From the NCBI GenBank assembly GCA_945918815.1, contig CAMEIU010000136.1:1-5656 (forward strand): 5,656 nt of DNA, in the 5' to 3' direction. The notes below the pieces were generated by a model, which had not been told where the DNA came from, made no database searches, and saw nothing but the letters and a program-made list of their open reading frames with translations. The stretch's first letter is position 1. The number at the start of each line of letters is the position of its first letter. The translations under genes were made by a program, and so were the position numbers. Of this stretch, positions 1-4,106 are shown piece by piece. The stretch comes from an uncultured Clostridia bacterium. GTDB lineage: Bacteria > Bacillota > Clostridia > Oscillospirales > Oscillospiraceae.

Positions 1-396
1 ACCCGCGCCTTCGGCGACCTGAGCGAAAACTATGAGTACAAGGCGGCCAAGCAGGCCCAGAACCGGAATAAGAGCCGGATCCGCTATCTGGACCGCATGA
101 TCAAATCCGCCACGGTCATTGAGGACCGGTCCAAGGAGAACGAGGTGGGCCTGTTCGATCTGGTGGAGCTGTACTTCGAGGACGACGACGAAACCCAGAC
201 CATTCAGGTGGTCACCACCGTCCGCTGCGACCCGCTCCAGGGGCGCATCAGCAAGGAATCTCCCATGGGCAAAGCCCTCCTGGGCAAGAAGCTGGGCGAC
301 CGTTTCCTGGTGGAGGCCAACGGGAACTACAGCTACTACGTCCAGGTGAAAGCCATCACCAAGCAGACCGACGACGGGTCCGCGCCGATCCTGTAA
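1..396 (+). CDS. GreA/GreB-family transcription elongation (transcript cleavage) factor, 5'-truncated by window edge
   Basis: The reading frame is open from base 1 to the TAA at 394-396, giving 131 residues without a start. Gre factors enter the secondary channel of backtracked RNA polymerase and stimulate cleavage of the extruded RNA 3' end, which restarts transcription. The visible part begins at the tip of the N-terminal coiled coil. The motif GDLSENYEY (residues 5-13 of the fragment) carries the Asp and Glu (D6, E9) that correspond to the Mg-coordinating acidic pair of GreA, so cleavage activity should be retained. The second coiled-coil helix follows, with many Arg and Lys. The C-terminal FKBP-like domain includes SPMGKALLGKKLGD (about 85-98), a Gre hallmark. 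Family proteins are about 160 residues, so roughly 30-35 are missing upstream. The tip reads GDLSEN as in GreA, not GDRSEN as in GreB. Clostridia often carry more than one Gre paralogue, so I give no symbol. A strong terminator follows immediately. Confidence 0.93.
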   Translation, partial: TRAFGDLSENYEYKAAKQAQNRNKSRIRYLDRMIKSATVIEDRSKENEVGLFDLVELYFEDDDETQTIQVVTTVRCDPLQGRISKESPMGKALLGKKLGDRFLVEANGNYSYYVQVKAITKQTDDGSAPIL

Positions 397-400
397 CTGC

Positions 401-443
401 AAAACGCCTCCCGCAGAAGGTTTGGGTCTGCGGGAGGCGTTTT
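401..443 (+). terminator. Rho-independent terminator after the Gre gene
   Basis: A perfect 17-bp inverted repeat (401-417 with 427-443) encloses a 9-nt loop. The stem core is GC-rich and its base is AAAA/TTTT, so the stem has an A tract on one side and a T tract on the other. It starts 4 nt after the stop codon. The T tract is only four bases and is part of the stem. The symmetry means it could also stop transcription arriving from the other side, although no minus-strand gene ends here. Confidence 0.9.
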
Positions 444-493
444 AGATTCCTGCCGCTGTCCCATGGGCGGTTTTCCGCTCCACGATGGGTAGG

Positions 494-522
494 TTGTGCG
501 CCGGAACTCCGATCTGTATAAT
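494..522 (+). promoter_or_regulatory. Sigma-A-type promoter of the HTH/superoxide-reductase-like gene
   Basis: The -35 box TTGTGC (494-499) and a perfect -10 box TATAAT (517-522) are separated by 17 nt. Transcription would begin near 529, leaving an untranslated leader of only about 17 nt that holds the ribosome binding site AGGAG (533-537), 8 nt before the ATG at 546. The leader is too short for a riboswitch, so control most likely acts at the promoter. I see no convincing palindromic operator. The stretch between the terminator at 443 and this promoter shows nothing else. Confidence 0.8.
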
Positions 523-545
523 AGGAGCAGAAAGGAGAGATTTTT

Positions 546-1166
546 ATGAACGTGTATGTGACCGGGCCGGTGATCAAACGGCTGCGGGAGGCGAAGGCCA
601 TGACCCAGGCGGAGCTGGCGGAGCAGATCGGCGTCAGCAGCAAGGCCGTTTCCAAATGGGAGACGGCCAGGGGACTGCCGGACGTGTCGCTTCTGGAGCC
701 GCTGAGCCAGGCCCTGGGGGTCTCTGTGACGGAGCTGCTGTCCGGTGCGCCGGTCAGCAATCAGAATACGGCCTGCAACATGCTGCGGACCAAGCTCCAT
801 GTCTGCCCGGTCTGCGGCAACATTCTCCACGCCACTGGCGAGGCGGTGATCAGCTGCTGCGGCAATCCGCTGCCGCCGCTGGAAGCGGAGGACCCAGACG
901 AAGACCACCGGCTGCAAATCGAGCCGGTGGAGGACGAGCAATTTCTCACCGTCCGCCATCCCATGACCAAGACGCACTTCCTCTCATTCCTGGCCTATGT
1001 AACCTCCGACCGGTTTCAGCTGGTCAAGCTCTACCCGGAAGGCAACGCCGAAGCACGCTTCTCCCTCCGCGGCGCAGGCTATCTCTACGTCTGCTGCAAC
1101 CGGCACGGACTGATGAAGCAGAAATATCCAGGCCCAACACGAAAACCGAGCCAAACAGACGTGTGA
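546..1166 (+). CDS. XRE-type helix-turn-helix regulator fused to a desulfoferrodoxin/superoxide-reductase-like domain
   Basis: The protein has 206 residues in three parts. Residues 8-65 form an XRE (Cro/C1-type) helix-turn-helix with the segment MTQAELAEQIGVSSKAVSKWE. Residues 85-112 match the desulforedoxin-like iron knuckle of two-iron superoxide reductases: CPVCGNI (C87, C90) followed by a CC pair (C104, C105). Residues 117-191 match the superoxide reductase domain, with candidate Fe(His)4Cys ligands H121, H138 (RHPM), H144, C184 and H187 (CNRHG). The spacings H138-H144 (6) and C184-H187 (3) are those of the family. The active-site loop, normally Glu-Lys-His, reads E119-D120-H121, so the catalytic lysine appears replaced by Asp. 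By inference this is a cytoplasmic regulator sensing superoxide, oxygen or iron/redox state through its iron centres; enzymatic superoxide reduction is possible but looks weakened. The ATG has an AGGAG 8 nt upstream and its own promoter. Target genes are unknown; autoregulation is plausible. Confidence 0.88.
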   Translation: MNVYVTGPVIKRLREAKAMTQAELAEQIGVSSKAVSKWETARGLPDVSLLEPLSQALGVSVTELLSGAPVSNQNTACNMLRTKLHVCPVCGNILHATGEAVISCCGNPLPPLEAEDPDEDHRLQIEPVEDEQFLTVRHPMTKTHFLSFLAYVTSDRFQLVKLYPEGNAEARFSLRGAGYLYVCCNRHGLMKQKYPGPTRKPSQTDV

Positions 1167-1167
1167 T

Positions 1168-1236
1168 AAGTTGGGATTGATCGAGGTGTTGCACTGGCGC
1201 TACCGCGCCAGTGCGTCACATTGTCAACTCCCAATT
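1168..1236. repeat. Long imperfect inverted repeat (hairpin) between convergent genes
   Basis: The arms 1168-1200 and 1205-1236 fold into a single rod with about 29 base pairs. The tip is a perfect 10-bp GC-rich stem (1191-1200 with 1205-1214) closed by a TACC loop. Below it the arms stay in register through two mismatches, three single-base bulges and two G-T pairs, down to the base: TTGGGA 1171-1176 with TCCCAA 1229-1234, and AA with TT beyond a bulge. It lies 1 nt past the stop of the upstream gene and 46 nt past the stop of the convergent minus-strand gene. It may act as a bidirectional terminator or 3'-end stabiliser, but neither side has a real T run. A small dispersed element is the alternative. 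A further 6-bp inverted repeat (CCGAAA 1239-1244, TTTCGG 1259-1264) lies next to it. Confidence 0.7.
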
Positions 1237-1282
1237 TACCGAAAGAAGCCGATCAACATTTCGGATGAAGCAAGGAATCGTA

Positions 1283-1735
1283 TTAGTTGTGGACGTATAT
1301 TCTGCTCATTTCCGAATCAAAGTCTCCCTGGGCCATGCACAGGAACTCCCAGCCGTACCGTTCATAGAAATTCGTGTGATCTGTGATCAGATAGACCGGC
1401 GTGACGCCCTTTTCCTTCAGGTCCTGCACCACCATATGCAGCAGGTTTCCCGCAATTCCCCGGCATCGGTACGCCGCCTCCGTATACACGGCGCAGATAT
1501 TGGGCGTCAGGTCCTTCCGGTTGTGGAAGTCGTTCTCGATCACGCCCAGGCCGCCGACGATCTTGTCCCCGTCCAGGCAGAGGTACCAGCCGTACTCCGT
1601 CTCCCGGTTCAGGTACGCCTCCATACATTCCAGATATGCCTCCATGGGAACGCCCCATTTTTCATGGAACCATTCCGCCGCAGCGTCCTTCCGTTCGGGA
1701 ATTTTTCGCAGGGTTACATATGTATATTCTCCCAT
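1283..1735 (-). CDS. GNAT-family N-acetyltransferase
   Basis: The protein has 150 residues, typical of a single-domain GNAT enzyme that moves an acetyl group from acetyl-CoA to an amine. The acetyl-CoA-binding motif A is at residues 90-96, R-C-R-G-I-A-G, on the pattern R-x-x-G-x-A, preceded by the beta-4 strand NICAVYTEAAY. Motif B near the end reads HTNFYERYGWEFL (120-132), with Tyr124 in the position often used as general acid. The strand YGWYLCLDGDKIVGGLGV (48-65) is the usual GNAT core hairpin. The substrate cannot be read from sequence. I chose the ATG at 1735 because a GGAG lies 10 nt upstream; a GTG at 1744 would add three residues but sits only 1 nt from that GGAG. The gene starts 50 nt after the stop of the GntR regulator, with no obvious promoter between them, so it is probably the last gene of that operon. 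Confidence 0.87.
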   Translation of the reverse strand: MGEYTYVTLRKIPERKDAAAEWFHEKWGVPMEAYLECMEAYLNRETEYGWYLCLDGDKIVGGLGVIENDFHNRKDLTPNICAVYTEAAYRCRGIAGNLLHMVVQDLKEKGVTPVYLITDHTNFYERYGWEFLCMAQGDFDSEMSRIYVHN

Positions 1736-1785
1736 GGCAGTCACACTCCATCCCGTTTGAACTTTGCTCTCCGCCGGGCCGTTTT

Positions 1786-2502
1786 TTATTTGCTGTAGCT
1801 TCCGCCCAGGAGGATCGAATCCGGGCGGATGCGGTCCCGGTTATAGATCAGATGCAGATACATGGCGTCCGACGCCGCCACGCTGTCTCTGGCGCGGATG
1901 GCGTTGAGGACCGCCCGGTGGGTACGCATGGTTTCCTCCCGCAGCTGGCCGCCGGTTTCCTCAATAAACACGCCGATGGCCCCATGGATGATGGGCAGCA
2001 GCTTCGGCATGATGATGTTGCCGCTGCACCGGGCGATGCGGGTGTGGAACTCCTTGTCCATTTCCAAGTGGGGCTTTCCGGCCCGGATCAGATCGTCCAC
2101 CGCACCGCAGAGGTATTCCAGCTCCGCGATCTCCTCTGCCGTGGCGTGCTGGGCCGCCATGGCGGCCATCTGCGGCTCAATCATGATGCGGAATTCCAGC
2201 AGGTCCCGGGCCAGGCGTTCCTTGTCCCGAATCAGGGTCAGGCCCAGCGGGTCCTCCGCCACGCCGTGCTTATAGGACACAAAGACGCCCACGCCCCGGC
2301 GCACCTCCAGCACATTGCGGGCCGCCAGCCGCTGGAGCGCCTCCCGCAGGGTGCTGCGGCCCACCTCCAGCAGGACGCACAAATCCCGCTCATTGGGCAG
2401 CCGGTCGCCGTCGCCCAGGCCCTGGTCCTGTAAATATTGCAGCAGGCGGTCAATGGTCACATCCACCGCCGACCGTTTTTCCTCTCCCTTATACTGACGC
2501 AT
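1786..2502 (-). CDS. GntR-family transcriptional regulator, FadR subfamily with FCD ligand domain
   Basis: The protein has 238 residues. Residues 11-76 form a GntR winged helix-turn-helix, with the hallmark RLPNERDLCVLLEVGRSTL (34-52), REALQRLAARNVLE and the wing RRGVGVFV. Residues 95-220 form an all-helical FCD domain, which in this family binds a small carboxylate effector, often through a metal. The family's metal ligands appear to be D149 and H153 (DKEFH), H195 (THRAV) and H217 (MYLHL), with the expected spacing. Relatives control catabolism of fatty acids, lactate, sugar acids or amino acids; which one applies here cannot be told. The ATG at 2502 has GGGAG 8 nt upstream; the frame continues 40 codons further upstream but that stretch lies inside ymdB and lacks family similarity. 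The gene overlaps the ymdB stop by 14 nt, implying translational coupling. Being downstream of a phosphodiesterase gene instead of a catabolic operon is unusual for this family. Confidence 0.92.
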   Translation of the reverse strand: MRQYKGEEKRSAVDVTIDRLLQYLQDQGLGDGDRLPNERDLCVLLEVGRSTLREALQRLAARNVLEVRRGVGVFVSYKHGVAEDPLGLTLIRDKERLARDLLEFRIMIEPQMAAMAAQHATAEEIAELEYLCGAVDDLIRAGKPHLEMDKEFHTRIARCSGNIIMPKLLPIIHGAIGVFIEETGGQLREETMRTHRAVLNAIRARDSVAASDAMYLHLIYNRDRIRPDSILLGGSYSK

Positions 2503-3295
2503 GGTCCCCTCTCCCGTTCTCATCGTGCAGCTGCACCTGCTCCACGGCAATGCAGCGGCCTGTCTCAGAATCCAGGGTAAACACCGCGCCGCAGAGCCAG
2601 GTGGGGCCGGGGGCCGATTCATAGCGGCTGGTCAGCTCGCCCCGGAACATGGCGATGGACTGCTCCGGCCGGACGCCCAGGGCCGAATCCCGGGGACCGG
2701 TCATGCCCAGGTCCGTGATATAGCCGGTGCCCTTGGGCAAAATCCGCAGGTCCGCCGTGGGCACATGGGTGTGGGTCCCCCAGAGGGCCGACACCTTGCC
2801 GTCCAGATAGAAGCCCATGGCCAGCTTCTCGGACGTGGCCTCGGCGTGAAAATCCACCAGCACCGGCATGCCATGGAGCTGCTTCAGGATTCCGTCGATT
2901 TTTGTAAAGGGATTATCCGGGCCGAAATCCATACCACAGCGGCCGATCAGATTCACCACGGCCAGATTCCCCAGGTCCGTGGGATAAATTCCCACGCCGG
3001 TGCCCGGCAGCTGGGGCGCGAAATTGGCCGGCCGCAGGACCCGGTCCGTATCGTCCAGATAGCTGCAAATCTCCCGCCGGTTCCAGGTGTGGTTGCCCAG
3101 GGTGATCACATCGGCCCCGGCGTCCAGAATGGCCTCCCCCTGGGCCGGCGTCATGCCCACCATGCAGGCGTTCTCACCGTTGACCACGCAGAAATCGATC
3201 CGGTACTGTTTCCGCAGGCTCCGCAGGTGCTTTTTCAGGCAGTTGAGGCCGGGATTCCCCACCACGTCGCCCACCGCCAGAATCCGAAATTCCAT
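2489..3295 (-). CDS. ymdB: YmdB-like metallophosphoesterase (TIGR00282 family, 2',3'-cyclic nucleotide phosphodiesterase)
   Basis: The protein has 268 residues, close to Bacillus subtilis YmdB (about 264). The di-metal site of the family is complete: D10 (AVGDVVG), E41 and N42 (NGEN), N68 and H69 (LGNHTW), H150 (DFHAE), H175 and H177 (GTHTHV). YmdB hydrolyses cyclic nucleotides such as 2',3'-cAMP, probably at RNA ends, and in Bacillus influences RNase Y, biofilm and motility. It is cytoplasmic; no signal peptide is seen. I chose the ATG at 3295, with GGGAGG 4 nt upstream and an N-terminus that aligns with relatives. The GTG at 3307 would add four residues but has GGAG only 1 nt before it. In Bacillus ymdB directly follows rny; here it is the first gene of a unit with its own promoter, and no rny is present upstream. 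The downstream GntR regulator overlaps it by 14 nt. Confidence 0.94.
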   Translation of the reverse strand: MEFRILAVGDVVGNPGLNCLKKHLRSLRKQYRIDFCVVNGENACMVGMTPAQGEAILDAGADVITLGNHTWNRREICSYLDDTDRVLRPANFAPQLPGTGVGIYPTDLGNLAVVNLIGRCGMDFGPDNPFTKIDGILKQLHGMPVLVDFHAEATSEKLAMGFYLDGKVSALWGTHTHVPTADLRILPKGTGYITDLGMTGPRDSALGVRPEQSIAMFRGELTSRYESAPGPTWLCGAVFTLDSETGRCIAVEQVQLHDENGRGDHASV

Positions 3296-3335
3296 ATTGC
3301 CTCCCACGCTCCAAATCCATTTTTTATGTGATTTT

Positions 3336-3365
3336 ATTATATCTCAAAAGTGCCGTGATTTGCAA
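3336..3365 (-). promoter_or_regulatory. Promoter of the ymdB operon
   Basis: Read on the minus strand, the -35 box TTGCAA (3365-3360) and a perfect -10 box TATAAT (3341-3336) are separated by 18 nt in an AT-rich stretch. Transcription would begin near 3329, about 34 nt before the ymdB ATG. It is back-to-back with the csp promoter, the two -35 regions lying about 45 nt apart. This makes ymdB the first gene of its unit. Confidence 0.72.
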
Positions 3366-3408
3366 GGTTTCGAAGGGGTTTGAGGAAGTTTTTCCCAATA
3401 AAAAGTTC

Positions 3409-3436
3409 TTGACTTTTCAGGTTTTTTGTGTAATAT
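3409..3436 (+). promoter_or_regulatory. Promoter of the cold-shock protein gene
   Basis: The -35 box TTGACT (3409-3414, five of six consensus bases) is followed after 16 nt by TAATAT (3431-3436, four of six). Both lie in the most AT-rich part of the window. The predicted start of transcription is near 3443, about 115 nt before the csp ATG. The -10 choice is less certain than the -35. Confidence 0.65.
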
Positions 3437-3442
3437 TTAATA

Positions 3443-3558
3443 AGTATTCACGATAATTGTTCAACCCTCTCGAGCTGGTGCAATGTCGGATTGTGCTCGG
3501 CCCCGTGAGGGATTTCGTTTTCATGGGTACAAAATATCAAGCAAGGAGGTACCCGGTC
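3443..3558 (+). promoter_or_regulatory. Structured 5' leader of the csp mRNA (possible cold-responsive element)
   Basis: The leader of about 115 nt is long for a 70-codon gene, as is usual for cold-shock mRNAs. Two hairpins can be drawn. Hairpin 1 has an outer stem CCCTC 3465-3469 with GAGGG 3507-3511, an inner stem CGAGC 3471-3475 with GCTCG 3495-3499, and a tip CAAT 3481-3484 with ATTG 3490-3493. Hairpin 2 pairs GGGTAC 3525-3530 with GTACCC 3549-3554; its stem takes in the last two bases of the Shine-Dalgarno AAGGAGGT (3543-3550) and its loop holds the rest. CAT 3522-3524 could also pair with the start codon. Start and structure are inferred. Confidence 0.5.
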
Positions 3559-3771
3559 ATGAACAACGGTACAGTCAAATGGTTCAATTCCGAAAAGGGC
3601 TACGGCTTCATTTCCAATGATGACGGCAGCGGCGATGTGTTTGTGCATTTCTCCGCCATCCAGATCAACGGCTTCAAGAAGCTGGAAGAGGGCCAGAAGG
3701 TTACTTATGACGTCGAGCCTGATCCCAAGGACAGCAGCAAGATGAGAGCCATTAACGTCTGCATTGTCTGA
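3559..3771 (+). CDS. csp: Cold-shock protein (CspA family, single CSD)
   Basis: The 70-residue protein is a complete cold-shock domain, a five-stranded barrel that binds single-stranded RNA and DNA and acts as an RNA chaperone. The family signature is clear: NGTVKWFN (3-10), RNP1 KGYGFI (13-18), RNP2 VFVHFSAI (27-34), then GFKKLEEGQKVTYDV and a C-terminal strand. The aromatic binding residues W8, F9, Y15, F17, F28, H30 and F31 are present. The last residues, MRAINVCIV, replace the more usual A-x-N-V, with a cysteine near the end. The ATG at 3559 has a full consensus Shine-Dalgarno 8 nt upstream. An in-frame ATG at 3523 would add 12 residues, but it lacks a good ribosome site and family precedent. 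The gene is monocistronic, with its own promoter and a strong terminator. Confidence 0.96.
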   Translation: MNNGTVKWFNSEKGYGFISNDDGSGDVFVHFSAIQINGFKKLEEGQKVTYDVEPDPKDSSKMRAINVCIV

Positions 3772-3788
3772 TTTACGCAGCCGGTGAA

Positions 3789-3831
3789 AGAATTGCAGCA
3801 AAACATAGGTTTTGCTGCAATTCTATTTTTT
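3789..3831 (+). terminator. Rho-independent terminator of csp, shared with the convergent gene
   Basis: A perfect 16-bp inverted repeat (3789-3804 with 3809-3824) with an ATAG tetraloop is followed by A and then six T's (3826-3831). This is a strong intrinsic terminator 17 nt after the csp stop. The T run overlaps the stop codon of the minus-strand cysteine-rich gene (3830-3832), so the same hairpin is transcribed after that gene. On the minus strand the tail after the stem is TTC-rich, so termination there should be weaker. A second pair, GAAAGAAT 3786-3793 and ATTCTTTC 3832-3839, could form an alternative outer stem. Confidence 0.93.
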
Positions 3832-4105
3832 ATTCTTTCCGCTTTGCCAGCTCCGCCACTTCTCCGTAGCGGGCCAGGATTTTGCCGTAATTTTCCCGTT
3901 TATGGGGAAATTGGCAGCCGGCGCAGTCCTTCAGGCCCTTTTCATTGTACCGGAAGCTGCCGCCGCAGCGGTCGCCCAGGGCGTACAGAGGGCAATAGCA
4001 GAACAAACAGCTGAAATTCTCCGGGTCTGCTCCCTTGTGGCAGGGAAAATATTCGCATTCCCGGTTCTGAAAATAGGAATAGTGCTTCCCTTCCCAATAT
4101 TCCAT
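3830..4105 (-). CDS. Cysteine-rich small domain protein (probable metal-binding)
   Basis: The 91-residue protein carries eight cysteines (C17, C22, C33, C36, C38, C47, C61, C64) plus H23 and H68. The order C-x4-C-H, NFSCLFCYCPLY, CGG, KDCAGC, PH matches the cysteine-rich small domain family (PF04071 from memory), a probable metal-binding domain of unknown biochemical role. In some Clostridia I recall this domain joined to the CobD-like decarboxylase of cobalamin synthesis; no cobalamin gene is visible here. The C-terminus is a charged helix (AELAKRKE). There is no signal peptide or membrane segment. The ATG at 4105 comes one base after the rqcH stop, with a GGGGG run about 8 nt upstream, so the two genes are probably co-transcribed and translationally coupled. 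Zinc or an iron-sulphur cluster are both possible ligands. The function is unknown. Confidence 0.88.
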   Translation of the reverse strand: MEYWEGKHYSYFQNRECEYFPCHKGADPENFSCLFCYCPLYALGDRCGGSFRYNEKGLKDCAGCQFPHKRENYGKILARYGEVAELAKRKE

Positions 4106-4106
4106 C

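Noticed and set aside
336..977. A 213-codon minus-strand frame covering the first terminator and the HTH gene.
   Set aside because: It runs through a terminator and a good plus-strand promoter and lies opposite a gene with clear domains.
1219..1224. A consensus-like TTGACA on the minus strand inside the long hairpin.
   Set aside because: No acceptable -10 box lies 16-18 nt downstream (that stretch is GC-rich hairpin), and it would read into the 3' end of the HTH gene.
1610..1643. A short internal repeat in the GNAT gene (MEAYL-EC-MEAYL).
   Set aside because: Only five residues are repeated, in an amphipathic helix region that is commonly similar in this kind of GNAT. It is not a convincing duplication.
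1211..1798. A 195-codon plus-strand frame opposite the GNAT gene.
   Set aside because: It is antisense to a GNAT with clear acetyl-CoA motifs and has no recognisable domain.
2501..3331. A 276-codon open frame on the plus strand opposite ymdB.
   Set aside because: It is fully antisense to a gene with a complete catalytic site and has no family resemblance. Same explanation as above.
3523..3558. An in-frame upstream ATG that would extend the cold-shock protein by 12 residues.
   Set aside because: The consensus Shine-Dalgarno is correctly placed only for the ATG at 3559, and known Csp proteins begin with this short M-x-x-G-T-V-K-W sequence.
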